Source: Legionella beliardensis (GTDB taxonomy: Bacteria > Pseudomonadota > Gammaproteobacteria > Legionellales > Legionellaceae). Taken from it: a stretch of DNA of 64,000 bases. The translations under genes were made by a program, and so were the position numbers. The notes under the pieces are model-generated. The model was not told the origin of the DNA, ran no database searches, and saw only the letters and a list, made by a program, of their open reading frames with translations. Below are positions 19,054-29,388 of this stretch, one piece after another (the first letter of the stretch is position 1; each line of letters opens with the position of its first letter). The stretch spans positions 3,106,435 through 3,170,434 of the forward strand of contig NZ_UGNV01000001.1 in NCBI RefSeq assembly GCF_900452395.1, in the 5' to 3' direction.

Positions 19054-19854
19054 TTATAATAATAAATGAAGACTCGTTATAAGCAAAACAATAATAAAAA
19101 TATATTCTAATTGTTTTTGTGATAATACATAAGTCAGTTTAACCCCCCAAGAAACACCGATAACACTGGGAATGGCAATCGCTAACACTGCTGGCCAGTA
19201 AATATAACCAGTCGTATAAGCAGGTAAGTTAGCTTGGTAAAGGCCCGTTATCATAAACATGATTGTCCCAACCACTGCGACTGTCATAATACATAATGCT
19301 GAAACAGGTAGAATCTTTTTCATTTCTAGGCCACAAGAAGCTAAGTAAGGCACAATAAATATACCGCCGCCTATCCCTAATAAACCAGAACTCAACCCAA
19401 TCAAAAAACTAATGACTTTATTTAACAAGGGCGAAGGATTAAACTGGCCAACCTTAAAATTAAACATCATTCTAGCAGCTAGAATCAGCAGAAAAACAGC
19501 CAATATCCTTTGCAACCACAGGGCGGGTAAGTAATTAGCTAATAAAACACCAAAGAAGGTTCCTAAAAAAATGCCAACCGCTAAACGGCGATAAACAGAC
19601 CATAAAATATGGCCTTGTCGGTAATGAGCGCGAACCGCTGCCTGCGAGGTCAACATGATAATGGCTAATGATGTTCCTGAAGCCAGGTGAATAGCAAGGG
19701 GTGCCGGTAAATTCACCACATGTTGAAAAATAATCAATAAAGCAGGAACAATAATAACACCCCCGCCAATGCCTACCATGCCAGACATTAATCCAGCTAT
19801 AACACCAGCAAGGCTATAGAGAATACCATTCGTGACCAACGCAAGCGATATCAT
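19054..19854 (-). CDS. TauE/SafE-family membrane transporter
   Basis: 266 aa, about eight membrane segments in two related halves. Each half has the glycine-rich family motif: LMSGMVGIGGGVIIVPAL and LSSGLLGIGGGIFIVPYL. The family exports sulfite, sulfoacetate or related organosulfur anions, but specificity is not readable. Its ATG overlaps the ptsP stop (ATGA), so it is translationally coupled, an insertion relative to the E. coli rppH-ptsP-lgt-thyA order. Confidence 0.92.
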   Translation of the reverse strand: MISLALVTNGILYSLAGVIAGLMSGMVGIGGGVIIVPALLIIFQHVVNLPAPLAIHLASGTSLAIIMLTSQAAVRAHYRQGHILWSVYRRLAVGIFLGTFFGVLLANYLPALWLQRILAVFLLILAARMMFNFKVGQFNPSPLLNKVISFLIGLSSGLLGIGGGIFIVPYLASCGLEMKKILPVSALCIMTVAVVGTIMFMITGLYQANLPAYTTGYIYWPAVLAIAIPSVIGVSWGVKLTYVLSQKQLEYIFIIVLLITSLHLLL

Positions 19855-22145
19855 ATTCGCCCAGCTCTAATTAAACCACCTAAGCCTTCATCTTCAAGTG
19901 CTTTTTGCAAATAGAGTCTTATTTCAACCGCATGCTCTAATTCCAAGACATCAGCAAGTACTTTACGCGCCTTAGCTAAAGATACATTACGAATAACCCA
20001 TTTCACGCGTGGTAAACTGGTTGAGTTCATACTTAAAGTGTCATAACCCATGGCAATTAATAAAACAACAGCCAGTGGATCACTTGCCATTTCACCACAA
20101 ATACTCACTTCAATGCCTGCTGAATGACCGCCTTCCACAATTTTTATTAACGAGCGTAACATGGCTGGGTGAAAAGCATCATATAAATTAGCGACGCGCG
20201 AATTATTTCTATCAACAGCTAATAAATATTGTGTTAAATCATTGCTGCCTACGGACAGAAAATCAACGCGCTTTGCCAAGTCGCGCGCTAAATAAACAGC
20301 AGCAGGGACCTCAATCATCACGCCAAGCTTAGGTTTTTCAATCTGGCAGCCTTCTTCTAATAATTCCTGAAAGGCTTGTTCAATTAGCAAAGAGGCTTCT
20401 TCAACCTCACTTAAGCTGGTAATCATGGGTAACATGATACGTAAATTATTTAAATCTTCGCTTGCCCGCATCATGGCCCGAACTTGAATTAGAAAGACAT
20501 CAGGATGATCAAGTGTTACGCGAATACCACGCCATCCTAGATAGGGATTATCTTCTTGTACCGGAAAATAGGGCAAAATTTTATCACCGCCAATATCTAA
20601 TGTACGCATAGTGACTAGGCGGGGAGCAAACGCTTTTAAGATCTGGCGATAAATAATGTGCTGCTCATCTTCAGAAGGGAAACGATCCCTGCTCATAAAG
20701 GGAACTTCTGAACGATAAAGGCCGACTCCTTCTGCACCAACGCTCATAGATAGGCCCGCATCCATAGCAAGCCCCGTATTGACCTGCAATGATACTTTAT
20801 AGTTATCCAGTGTTTCTGCAGGCTTATCGCGTAAAACCTCAAGGCTTTGGTTTAATTCCAGTTCCTCGCGGGCAAGCTTCTTAAATTCCGCAAGTAACGT
20901 CCGAGAAGGTGATACATAAACATGACCCAGAAAGCCATCTACGATCACCGCTCGATTAACTAAAGACTCTAATTTAAGGCCACGCACACCCATAATTGTA
21001 GGCACACCTAACGCGCGAGCTAAAATAGCGACATGCGAATTATTAGAGCCTTTGGCAGAGATAATACCAACTAATTGACCTTCAGGAACTTCTGCTAAAG
21101 CAGACGCGGTGATTTCTTCACCAATTAATACGGTGCGCCGCGGATAGGTAATTTCTACGCGCTGTGAAAGTTGTAATTCAGCAAGCACACGTCGGCCTAA
21201 ATCACGGAAATCACTGGCGCGTTCCTGCAGGTAGTCATCTTCCATATTTTCAAATTGCTGAACATGCCTGCGAATCACCACGGATAATGCAGCTTGGGCA
21301 CTTAATTGCTCAGCCTGAATAACAGCGATGACTTCAGCGCCTAGGCTTTCTTTATCTAAAATACGTATGTAAACATCAAATAAAGCTTGTTCATCTTCAG
21401 CAACGGTTGCTTTCATCCGTCTGCTTAAGCGTTGCATGTCTTCGCGGGCAGACTGTAGCGCTTTTAAAAAAATATCTATTTCTGATTCAATATCCTCAGC
21501 AACATGACGTGGCACCGAATCAATATCAGCTGGCGCATAAATAACAACAGCGCGCCCAATACCGACACCCGGCACACAACCAATCCCATTTAACGCAATA
21601 GGTGATGAGGGTGGGGCTTTTTTCGTACCGATTGGTTTCGGCTGCGTCAGCTGATTTAATTCACCAGTTGCTTCTGCATGCGCAATAATGCCACCTAATT
21701 GAGCAGCCAGCGTGATTAAGAAGGCTTCCTCAGCATCATCAAAATAACGTTGTTCGACTTGCTGAACAGTAATAACACCATATAATTTACGATGTTGAAT
21801 AATAGGCACACCTAAAAATGCATTTAGGTGCTCTTCACCTAAAATAGGGTTTTTATGAAAATCAGGGTGCAAGGGCGCATTAATAATGTTAATCGGTTCT
21901 TCACGCCGGCCAATTAAGCCTATGATACCGCTATCTAAACCTACTCTAACTTTTGATTCCGCATATTTATTTAAGCCCTCAGTAGCAATTAGAACATATT
22001 CAGCATGTTTATTGTCTATAAGATACACAGAGACAGCGTCTGCTGCCAATGCCTTGTGCAAGCGCTGCACAAGAATAGATAAGGCTTCAGTTAAATGATT
22101 AGCGGTTGTAACGTCTTGTACAATTCGTTTTAAAATTTTTAACAT
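19851..22145 (-). CDS. ptsP: PEP-protein phosphotransferase of the nitrogen PTS, EI-Ntr
   Basis: 764 aa. An N-terminal GAF domain (residues ~15-155) is followed by the enzyme I fold. The phosphorylated His is in GSNNSHVAILARALGVPT, the PEP-binding blocks are RTLDIGGDKILPYFP and GWRGIRVTLDHPDVF, and the catalytic Cys is in SICGEMASDP near the C terminus. EI-Ntr passes phosphate from PEP to NPr and EIIA-Ntr, a regulatory relay linked to nitrogen and potassium status. It starts directly after the rppH stop. Confidence 0.97.
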   Translation of the reverse strand: MLKILKRIVQDVTTANHLTEALSILVQRLHKALAADAVSVYLIDNKHAEYVLIATEGLNKYAESKVRVGLDSGIIGLIGRREEPINIINAPLHPDFHKNPILGEEHLNAFLGVPIIQHRKLYGVITVQQVEQRYFDDAEEAFLITLAAQLGGIIAHAEATGELNQLTQPKPIGTKKAPPSSPIALNGIGCVPGVGIGRAVVIYAPADIDSVPRHVAEDIESEIDIFLKALQSAREDMQRLSRRMKATVAEDEQALFDVYIRILDKESLGAEVIAVIQAEQLSAQAALSVVIRRHVQQFENMEDDYLQERASDFRDLGRRVLAELQLSQRVEITYPRRTVLIGEEITASALAEVPEGQLVGIISAKGSNNSHVAILARALGVPTIMGVRGLKLESLVNRAVIVDGFLGHVYVSPSRTLLAEFKKLAREELELNQSLEVLRDKPAETLDNYKVSLQVNTGLAMDAGLSMSVGAEGVGLYRSEVPFMSRDRFPSEDEQHIIYRQILKAFAPRLVTMRTLDIGGDKILPYFPVQEDNPYLGWRGIRVTLDHPDVFLIQVRAMMRASEDLNNLRIMLPMITSLSEVEEASLLIEQAFQELLEEGCQIEKPKLGVMIEVPAAVYLARDLAKRVDFLSVGSNDLTQYLLAVDRNNSRVANLYDAFHPAMLRSLIKIVEGGHSAGIEVSICGEMASDPLAVVLLIAMGYDTLSMNSTSLPRVKWVIRNVSLAKARKVLADVLELEHAVEIRLYLQKALEDEGLGGLIRAGRI

Positions 22146-22670
22146 TTATGAACTATGATTACCTCGCTTGCGACGCATACCAAAAGGTGTGCGCCGTTTT
22201 TTTAACAGGTGCTCTAATTCCTTCATGGCCTGAGCATAGACTTGCCTTTTAAAAAAAATAACCTGTTCCTGAGGTTCGTGATAATCAATCCAGCGCCAAC
22301 TATCAAATTCTGGTGAGTCACTTAAATCAAGACGCACCTTCTGTTCACAAGCAGTTAACCTCAGTAAATACCATTTTTGTTTCTGACCAATGACTAACGG
22401 CTCACTACCATGCCGTAAATATTGCTTGGGCAAGCGATACTTTAACCACCGTTTAGTCACACCTATAATTTCTACATCGTCCTTATCTAAACCAATTTCC
22501 TCACGTAATTCACGATACATTGCCTCAAGTGGCGTCTCGCCTGCGATTAAACCGCCTTGCGGAAACTGCCAAGCATCGTGCCCATTACGTCTTCCCCAGA
22601 AAACTCGCCCAGAATCATTAACTAGGATAATGCCAACATTAAGCCTATAGCCGGCTCTGTCAATAACCAT
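22146..22670 (-). CDS. rppH: RNA pyrophosphohydrolase (Nudix)
   Basis: 174 aa from ATG 22670, chosen because the family begins with M(V)IDRxGYRxNVGI; a longer frame from ATG 22760 would add 30 residues unlike the family and lacks a ribosome site. The Nudix box is GGLIAGETPLEAMYRELREEIG, and GRRNGHDAWQFPQGG precedes it. RppH removes pyrophosphate from 5'-triphosphorylated mRNA, starting RNase E decay. The lysine/arginine-rich C terminus is typical. The ptsP ATG follows directly. Confidence 0.93.
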   Translation of the reverse strand: MVIDRAGYRLNVGIILVNDSGRVFWGRRNGHDAWQFPQGGLIAGETPLEAMYRELREEIGLDKDDVEIIGVTKRWLKYRLPKQYLRHGSEPLVIGQKQKWYLLRLTACEQKVRLDLSDSPEFDSWRWIDYHEPQEQVIFFKRQVYAQAMKELEHLLKKRRTPFGMRRKRGNHSS

Positions 22671-22924
22671 TTCATTTCTATTTACACTTAAGCCATTAAT
22701 TCGTGATTTTTCCATAAAGTGCAAGACTTTGGCAATTATTCTCTTGTTTAATTTAAGCATAACGCAAAATATTGTTGGCTGTTAGAAATAATCGCGGTAT
22801 TTTCAAACATGCTCTAACGATTAAATTTACAGTTTTGTAACAACTTATTGAACATATTTGTTTCAAACAAAATAATTCTTTGCTATGATGCCGAGGATTT
22901 TTTCAAATCATATGGAGAATAATA

Positions 22925-23587
22925 ATGGCATTAATAAACAGAAGAACCATTCAAAACAATTGGAAACTTTGGGCAGCATTGGGCTTAACTGGCTTAGCTG
23001 CACTTGGTGTTGGCTTAACTTGTGCTTTTTTCCCACCTGCAATTCCAGCTATCGCTGGCATTAGCATTTTTGGCTTTAAAGCGTTTGCTGGTTTAACGAC
23101 CATGTCGGTTGTTGCTGCATCTTTCTCAGGTGCGGGAATTGCTGCTGCTGCAACGCTTATTGGAGCTGGTCTTATTAATGGGTTAACTAAGGTTTCTAAC
23201 CTGTTTGATAACTTATTTAAAACTAAGAAAACGCACGTTACTGATATGGCGCGTGAGTCTATCGTACCTACTTTTGATCCACGTGAAAGTAGTTCTACAA
23301 AACTTTATGGTCATACACATCTAAAACGTAATACGCACCGTCATGAATCTAAGCATGAGGCAGCAAATGATGAGGCACCTAGAGTTGAGGTAACTAGCGC
23401 TCAGGGCAGCACTGTATCTCCTTTAAGAATACCAGAGCAGCCAACAACAGCAGCAGTAACTACTAACTCTCAATATGTTGAGCCTGTTAGAGCAGTTAAA
23501 AAACACAATCTTACTACTACCACTCTCACAACTGATAAACCAGAAATTGAAGTTGTTGATGAAAATCAACGTGGGTTTGGCATGTAA
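22925..23587 (+). CDS. Orphan protein with N-terminal hydrophobic pair and Thr/His-rich tail
   Basis: 220 aa, not recognised. Residues ~14-90 contain two to three Gly/Ala-rich hydrophobic segments (LWAALGLTGLAALGVGL and GAGIAAAATLIGAGLI), probably membrane hairpins. The remaining ~125 residues are polar, rich in Thr, His, Pro and Glu, and look disordered. GGAG precedes ATG 22925. A strong terminator follows, so it is monocistronic. A lone hydrophobic hairpin with a disordered tail is a common shape for host-membrane-targeted effectors, but there is no direct evidence for that here. Confidence 0.65.
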   Translation: MALINRRTIQNNWKLWAALGLTGLAALGVGLTCAFFPPAIPAIAGISIFGFKAFAGLTTMSVVAASFSGAGIAAAATLIGAGLINGLTKVSNLFDNLFKTKKTHVTDMARESIVPTFDPRESSSTKLYGHTHLKRNTHRHESKHEAANDEAPRVEVTSAQGSTVSPLRIPEQPTTAAVTTNSQYVEPVRAVKKHNLTTTTLTTDKPEIEVVDENQRGFGM

Positions 23588-23597
23588 CTCTATTATC

Positions 23598-23635
23598 CAG
23601 TATATGTTGAGCTTGCCTCAACATATACTGTTTTT
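23598..23635 (+). terminator. Strong Rho-independent terminator
   Basis: CAGTATATGTTGAG pairs perfectly with CTCAACATATACTG around CTTGC, followed by TTTTT. Confidence 0.92.
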
Positions 23636-23762
23636 CCTCACTTCCCTTCTTTTAATTCTTACTACCCCCTAACAATTAGTAATTTAAGAACCTTAAGCAA
23701 GCATTTTGCTAATAAATACATTATAATTTGTCACTTTCTTAACTACTTAGGTTTAGACACAG

Positions 23763-25781
23763 ATGACTCGCAAATTAGTGGTTACCAGCGCCCTGCCTTA
23801 TGCTAATGGCCCCTTGCACTTAGGGCATTTAGTTGAGCATATCCAAACGGATGTGTGGGTTCGTACCCATAAAATGCTTGGCCATGCATGTATTAGTGTG
23901 TGCGGTGATGACGCCCATGGCACGCCTATTATGTTAAAAGCAGAGCAATTAGGCATAAGCCCTGAGGAATTAACCGCTCAAATGAAGCAAAGCCATGAAC
24001 AAGATTTTCGTGATTTTGCTATTCATTATGATTACTACCACACCACGCATTCTGCTGAAAACCAAACACTTGCTAATCATATTTATCAACAATTAGAAGC
24101 TAATGGTGATATTGTTAAAAAGACCATACGACAAGCGTACGATCCCGTTAAAAATATGTTTTTACCCGATCGCTACGTTAAAGGTACTTGCCCTAAGTGT
24201 AAGACCCCTGACCAATATGGTGATAATTGTGAAGCATGTGGCGCAACTTATGCGACCACCGATTTAATTGATGCAATTTCTGCGATTTCTGGCGCCAAAC
24301 CTATTGAAAAAGATTCTGAGCATTACTTTTTTGACTTACCTAAGTATGAGCAATTATTAAAAGAATGGACGAGCCAAGATCATTTGCAAGTGGAAGTCAG
24401 TAATAAGCTTGACGAATGGTTTGCAGCAGGTTTAAAACAATGGGATATTTCGCGTGATGCGCCCTACTTTGGGTTTCCTATCCCAGGGACGGTGGATAAG
24501 TTTTTTTATGTCTGGCTAGATGCACCCATCGGCTACATGGCAAGTTTTAAAAAATATTGTGATTTAAATCAATTATCCTTTGAGGAATATTGGGGTAAAC
24601 AGTCAACGGCTGAGCTATATCATTTTGTAGGCAAAGACATTGTTTATTTTCATGCCCTATTTTGGCCTGCTATGCTCGCAGGCAGTAATTATCGCCTGCC
24701 AACTGCCATTTTCACCCATGGTTTTTTAACCGTAAATGGCCAGAAAATGTCTAAGTCACGCGGCACCTTTATTGAAGCACGAACTTACCTTAATCATCTG
24801 CATCCTGAGTACTTACGTTATTATTTTGCTGCCAAATTAAATGGCCGCGTTGATGATTTGGATTTAAATTTTGATGATTTTATTAATCGGATTAATGCGG
24901 ATTTAGTGGGTAAAGTCGTTAATATCGCTAGCCGCTGTGCCGGCTTTATTAATAAACGTTTTGATAATCAGTTAGCAGAGACATTAAGTGAGCCTACGCT
25001 TTATCAAGACATTTTATCTGTGCGTGGCGACATTATTAGTGCTTACCTTAACCGCGACTATGCCAAAGCAATTCGGCAAATTATGGAATGCGCTGATCGC
25101 ATTAACCAATACATTGATGCCAAAAAACCCTGGGTATTAGCAAAAAATTCTGAGCAACTGCCGGAAGTACAAGCCATTTGTACCATGGGCTTAAATTTAT
25201 TTCGCATTTTAATGACTTATCTTAAGCCCGTACTGCCCTTAATGGCAGCACAAACTGAAGTATTTTTAAATTGTGAGCCCCTGACCTGGGCTAACTTAGA
25301 TACCCCGTTAGTTAATCGAGCAATTAAACCTTTCACGCCACTGATGGTGCGGGTAGAGCGCGATAAAGTGACAGCATTACTTGCAGAAACTGCAGAAAAT
25401 AAGGCAAATTTAACCATGACTAAACAACCAGAATCAGCTTCATTACTACCTGAAGCAGAACCCATTAGCATTGATGATTTTAGTAAAATAGATTTACGAG
25501 TTGCTAAAATTATTGCTGCTGAAGCAGTAGAAGGTGCTGATAAATTATTGCGTTTACAGCTCGATTTAGGTAGTAGTCAAAGACAAGTTTTTGCGGGTAT
25601 AAAATCAGCCTATGCCCCAGAAAACCTTATTGGCCGTTTAACAATTGTTGTTGCAAATTTAGCACCACGAACCATGCGTTTTGGTGTATCCGAAGGAATG
25701 GTGTTAGCCGCAGGTGATGGTAAGGGAATTTTCTTATTACAGCCTGATACAGGCGCAATACCTGGTATGAAAGTAAAATGA
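23763..25781 (+). CDS. metG: Methionyl-tRNA synthetase
   Basis: 672 aa, the length of the long MetRS type. The HIGH-class motif is [12 protein letters not shown], a zinc knuckle is [23 protein letters not shown] is in [12 protein letters not shown], and a C-terminal tRNA-binding (Trbp111-like) domain begins near residue 565 ([13 protein letters not shown]). It charges tRNA-Met. A TATAAT at 23722-23727 is a probable -10 element. The rnfB-like gene overlaps its stop by 4 bp. Confidence 0.98.
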   Translation: MTRKLVVTSALPYANGPLHLGHLVEHIQTDVWVRTHKMLGHACISVCGDDAHGTPIMLKAEQLGISPEELTAQMKQSHEQDFRDFAIHYDYYHTTHSAENQTLANHIYQQLEANGDIVKKTIRQAYDPVKNMFLPDRYVKGTCPKCKTPDQYGDNCEACGATYATTDLIDAISAISGAKPIEKDSEHYFFDLPKYEQLLKEWTSQDHLQVEVSNKLDEWFAAGLKQWDISRDAPYFGFPIPGTVDKFFYVWLDAPIGYMASFKKYCDLNQLSFEEYWGKQSTAELYHFVGKDIVYFHALFWPAMLAGSNYRLPTAIFTHGFLTVNGQKMSKSRGTFIEARTYLNHLHPEYLRYYFAAKLNGRVDDLDLNFDDFINRINADLVGKVVNIASRCAGFINKRFDNQLAETLSEPTLYQDILSVRGDIISAYLNRDYAKAIRQIMECADRINQYIDAKKPWVLAKNSEQLPEVQAICTMGLNLFRILMTYLKPVLPLMAAQTEVFLNCEPLTWANLDTPLVNRAIKPFTPLMVRVERDKVTALLAETAENKANLTMTKQPESASLLPEAEPISIDDFSKIDLRVAKIIAAEAVEGADKLLRLQLDLGSSQRQVFAGIKSAYAPENLIGRLTIVVANLAPRTMRFGVSEGMVLAAGDGKGIFLLQPDTGAIPGMKVK

Positions 25782-26395
25782 CCGTTTCGATAGACAAGCT
25801 TGACGCAGTACTACCTCAAACACAATGTGGTGAATGTGGTTTTTCTGGATGTATGCCCTATGCAGAAGCATTAATACAGGGTAGTGCGCCTATTAATTTG
25901 TGCCCACCAGGCGGTGAGCAAACGGTGATAGCGTTAGCTAATTTATTACAAATTGACGCAACACCTTACCTGGACGCAGCTAAAGCGAATAAGCGCGCGC
26001 CAAGTGTTGCTCAAATTCATGAAGCAGATTGCGTAGGCTGTACAAAATGCATTCAAGCCTGTCCCGTTGATGCAATTGCTGGAAGTGCAAAATTAATGCA
26101 TGTTATATTAACAACCGAATGTACCGGCTGTGGCTTATGTGTTGAACCGTGCCCGGTAGATTGTATTGAAATGCAAGTTATCGATAAACCAACTTATGAC
26201 CGCAATCTGGCTCGTGAGCGCTTTCAAGCTAAAAAAGTAAGAGAGCTACGTGAGCAACATGAACAACAACAGCATTATCGAGAAAAAAAACAATTGGCGC
26301 AAAGAACGCAATTAACACAAGAAATAGAAGCAAAACAGAATTATATTTTACAAGCCCTTAATCGCGTTAACGATAAAAAAAAGAATCATGGATAA
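25778..26395 (+). CDS. rnfB: Soluble RnfB-like iron-sulfur protein without membrane anchor
   Basis: 205 aa. The first 25 residues carry the Rnf Fe-S motif [11 protein letters not shown] with a later Cys in NLCPPGG; two 4Fe-4S ferredoxin motifs follow ([12 protein letters not shown] and [12 protein letters not shown]). The N-terminal transmembrane helix usual for RnfB/RsxB is missing, and no rnfA, C, D, G or E gene is in the window. A basic, glutamine-rich helix forms the C terminus. It sits between metG and nth with overlaps on both sides. It probably acts as an electron carrier for a partner not visible here. Confidence 0.85.
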   Translation: MTVSIDKLDAVLPQTQCGECGFSGCMPYAEALIQGSAPINLCPPGGEQTVIALANLLQIDATPYLDAAKANKRAPSVAQIHEADCVGCTKCIQACPVDAIAGSAKLMHVILTTECTGCGLCVEPCPVDCIEMQVIDKPTYDRNLARERFQAKKVRELREQHEQQQHYREKKQLAQRTQLTQEIEAKQNYILQALNRVNDKKKNHG

Positions 26396-27020
26396 TTTAA
26401 CTCGCCGCGAAATTTTTGAACGTTTTCAAGCGGCTAACCCAAATCCAACGACCGAATTACATTTTAACTCCTCCTTTGAGCTATTAATCGCTGTTATTTT
26501 ATCTGCACAAGCAACTGACGTCAGTGTGAATAAAGCAACAGATAAGCTCTATCCTATTGCCAATACACCACAAACCTTATTGGAGTTAGGTGAGGAAAGA
26601 TTACAAGAATATGTTAATAAAATTAATTTATATCGCGGCAAAGCTAGAAATATTATTAAAACCTGTCAAATGTTAATTGATAAGCACGCAGGCGAAGTAC
26701 CTACTACCCGAGAAGAGTTAGAAGCATTACCAGGTGTTGGTCGTAAAACAGCAAATGTGGTTCTTAATACTGCTTTCAAACAACCAACGATGGCAGTCGA
26801 CACTCATATTTTTCGCGTAGCCAATCGCACGGGCATTGCGCCTGGCAAGAATCCCTTGGAAGTTGAACTAAATTTACTAAAAGTCGTCGATGAAGAATTT
26901 ATTCTCAATGCTCATCACTGGCTACTTTTGCATGGCCGATATGTTTGCGTAGCACGCAAGCCCCACTGTGGCGTTTGTTGCATTCGTGATTTATGTGAAT
27001 ACAAAGAAAAAACGCTATAA
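26388..27020 (+). CDS. nth: Endonuclease III
   Basis: 210 aa. The helix-hairpin-helix with catalytic Lys is [17 protein letters not shown], the catalytic Asp is in [14 protein letters not shown], and the Fe-S cluster cysteines follow the C-x6-C-x2-C-x5-C pattern ([17 protein letters not shown]). It removes oxidised pyrimidines and cleaves at abasic sites. The rnf-nth neighbourhood is conserved in gammaproteobacteria. It overlaps the end of the rnfB-like gene by 8 bp. Confidence 0.97.
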   Translation: MDNLTRREIFERFQAANPNPTTELHFNSSFELLIAVILSAQATDVSVNKATDKLYPIANTPQTLLELGEERLQEYVNKINLYRGKARNIIKTCQMLIDKHAGEVPTTREELEALPGVGRKTANVVLNTAFKQPTMAVDTHIFRVANRTGIAPGKNPLEVELNLLKVVDEEFILNAHHWLLLHGRYVCVARKPHCGVCCIRDLCEYKEKTL

Positions 27021-27061
27021 ATTTATCGCTCGCCAAGACAAATCTCTTCATAGCAAAAGCC

Positions 27062-27163
27062 GCCCGTCATTGCGAATCTTTACGAAGTAAAGGTGAAGCA
27101 ATCCAGATCGTTGCTACTTACAACACCTGACCTGGATTGCTTCGCTTTGCTCGCAAAGACGAG
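27062..27163. repeat. Palindromic dispersed repeat, copy 1
   Basis: A roughly 100-bp imperfect palindrome starting CCCGTCATTGCGAA and ending AAAGACGAGG, with internal arms AAGCAATCCAG and CTGGATTGCTT. A near-identical copy in reverse orientation is at 30829-30930; the family resembles the GTCATTGCGAG/AAGCAATCC repeats common in bacterial intergenic DNA. Confidence 0.85.
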
Positions 27164-27298
27164 GTTTAAATATTTCTAAAGCTACAGAATTGAATAGAAA
27201 GTCACTCAAATTAAAATAATTAAATTTTATCAACAAAATGTCTAGAAATTAATGTGTTTTCCTCCTAGAATAAAAATTCCACTTAAGCAGGAGGCGTT

Positions 27299-29065
27299 AT
27301 GAGTTGGTGGGAAACAATAAAAGGATGGGGCAGCGCTTTATGGCACAATCAAACAGTTACTCAAACTACACAGCATATTAGTAGCTTTACCTATAACACC
27401 ATTTTAAAATCAGTTGAACTTGCACCCGCAACGGTTAAAACAGTTGCATCAGGAATCATGCACCCGCCTACTAGGCAAATAGCTTACCATATAGGCCGTA
27501 TTTTCGTTGAAGACATCATTCCTTCAATAGCTGTTAATTATGTGTTTGACACGTTAAAGAAATACGCAGAAGATGAGCTAATAGACGAAGAAGCGAGCTG
27601 GATAAGTGCAAGCACTCTTTTACAAACTTCATTATTATTACTGCAAATGGGTGTATGGACTTATAACGTACGGAGAAATACACAAGCGACCGTACGCATG
27701 GCAATCGTAACCCTTGAAGCTGCAAAATCACTCAATTTAGTTAACACTGAGCTTCCTAAACAAGTTTGCATTGATGAAAAATGTGATTTATTACGCTATG
27801 TAAGAGGTAATTTTCGCGATCTCACCACCTTTTGGGCAACTGAAGCAGCCCTATCTTTAGTAGGGTATGTTCGTTATGGTAATACAATTGCCGCTGTTTT
27901 ATCCGTATTTCATCGCGGGCGCTATGCCTTAACCATGGTTTTACCGGACTTATGTCAACGCCACCAAGTAGAGTACTTAAAAGAAAATGCTGAACTTCCT
28001 GTGGCACTGGGTATTCATCAGTTAGTATCAACATTTCTAGTAAGCTATGGCATTCAAGCATTGACTAGTTTACCTGCACAATACTTCGGTATTGAAACAT
28101 TTACTGGTATACCAATACAGTATTATCAACCTTTTATAGCCCAAGCCATGCTCTTAACACAGATTAGTGTGGCAGCGCATGTACATTTACCACCACCTAT
28201 TAACCAATCACAACGAAGAGTTATTGATCCGGTAGGTGCTTACCAAAGCTTGATTGGCTTTATTTTTGATATCATTGCATCTGGACTTAAAAAACAAATT
28301 CCAATTTTACTTAAGGGGCCTCCTAATAATATTCCTTGGAAAAAAATATATAATCTCGCTAGAGAGGTACAACAACATCCCTATACACAGAAGGTAGGAA
28401 CGATTGTTTTACCACGTATGCTACACAGCCCAGAAGCATTTGTTGTTGACCCTGTCATTCAACCTTATTGGCGCTATTTACGTGAGCGCTCAATCATTGC
28501 TTTAAAAGCACTGGAAGATAGAAGCGAAAGCTTTTTAGTGCGTGCAGCCACTTATGACCCTAAAAAAGCCGCGAAACTGTTATGGTTATTATTTGGGATA
28601 CCAAAATCCTTAGCGCGGGAAGCATTAACTTTGCTGGGTAATCAAGATTTTATACTTGATGTGGGTTCGATGCGCAGACGATTAGAAGCATTAGAAGTTA
28701 AGCAATCACTTAAAGAAGTAGACCCAACGCCTCTGGCTATAGAATTAAGACAGCCAGAACCTAAAGAATGTCCAGCACCATTATTGGCTTTAGAAGATAA
28801 TGAAAAAAAGGTAGATGCTAAAGCAATTATTAAACCTTTAAGAAATCCTAATAACCCTAGTCCTGCAAAAAATATTATTATTACAGTACCAAGGCGTACT
28901 GTAATTAAACCTATTCAATATGAGCAGGCTAGCCAACTAAGCCCTAAACTTCCTGTAAAATCTGCGACCTTAACACGGAGGTTAGGTGTATTTAAGTCTG
29001 AAGAAAAGCCTCCTATGGAACAAGAACAAGCAAATTCTATGGATAGATTCGATATATCTTATTAA
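27299..29065 (+). CDS. Orphan 588-aa protein, candidate effector
   Basis: No family recognised. The N terminus is amphipathic and Trp-rich (MSWWETIKGWGSALW), the central ~350 residues hold several moderately hydrophobic helices without an obvious signal peptide, and the last 150 residues are proline-, lysine- and glutamate-rich and probably disordered. The C-terminal end (SEEKPPMEQEQANSMDRFDISY) has a glutamate block like those in Dot/Icm secretion signals. AGGAGG lies 5 nt before ATG 27299, the strongest Shine-Dalgarno among the orphans. It is monocistronic, with a hairpin downstream. Confidence 0.65.
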   Translation: MSWWETIKGWGSALWHNQTVTQTTQHISSFTYNTILKSVELAPATVKTVASGIMHPPTRQIAYHIGRIFVEDIIPSIAVNYVFDTLKKYAEDELIDEEASWISASTLLQTSLLLLQMGVWTYNVRRNTQATVRMAIVTLEAAKSLNLVNTELPKQVCIDEKCDLLRYVRGNFRDLTTFWATEAALSLVGYVRYGNTIAAVLSVFHRGRYALTMVLPDLCQRHQVEYLKENAELPVALGIHQLVSTFLVSYGIQALTSLPAQYFGIETFTGIPIQYYQPFIAQAMLLTQISVAAHVHLPPPINQSQRRVIDPVGAYQSLIGFIFDIIASGLKKQIPILLKGPPNNIPWKKIYNLAREVQQHPYTQKVGTIVLPRMLHSPEAFVVDPVIQPYWRYLRERSIIALKALEDRSESFLVRAATYDPKKAAKLLWLLFGIPKSLAREALTLLGNQDFILDVGSMRRRLEALEVKQSLKEVDPTPLAIELRQPEPKECPAPLLALEDNEKKVDAKAIIKPLRNPNNPSPAKNIIITVPRRTVIKPIQYEQASQLSPKLPVKSATLTRRLGVFKSEEKPPMEQEQANSMDRFDISY

Positions 29066-29091
29066 TGGCTATATTGCTGCAATTTCTTTAT

Positions 29092-29131
29092 TAGGCACAA
29101 ATTAGTTAATCAAGCTACTAAATTGTGCCTA
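29092..29131 (+). terminator. Rho-independent terminator after 588-aa orphan
   Basis: TAGGCACAA pairs with TTGTGCCTA; after one A-A mismatch the stem continues TTAG/CTAA around a 12-nt loop. TTT follows. Confidence 0.7.
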
Positions 29132-29388
29132 TTTGCAGTTTGCGACTAAATAAAGGAAGCCAGCAGATAGATGCAACCGTTAAATTTGACATCAGATAAA
29201 TTTGCCAAATAAATAATGAAAGTGGTATATTGCCGAGCAATTAAACTAGTTTAGATACTAGACTAGTTTAGCAACGCTTCGAATAAAATCTTTATATCCA
29301 ATGATTAGTCTTTTATTTAAGTGTTTAAAGTAGAGCTTAATTAACTCTCCTAATTCAAGAAAATTTATCAAATGTAATTTGCAATAAA
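29132..29388. promoter_or_regulatory. Intergenic region with a direct repeat of ACTAGTTTAG
   Basis: Between the 588-aa orphan and the transporter gene. It holds two exact ACTAGTTTAG copies (29245-29254 and 29262-29271) 17 bp apart, with another ACTAG between them; the core AAACTAGTTT of the first is itself palindromic. It looks like a tandem operator for the transporter gene 118 bp downstream. No coding frame is convincing and no strong Shine-Dalgarno precedes ATG 29389. Confidence 0.4.

Noticed and set aside
22671..22760. 30-residue N-terminal extension of RppH
   Set aside because: The family begins with M(V)IDRxGYR at codon 31, and no Shine-Dalgarno precedes ATG 22760.
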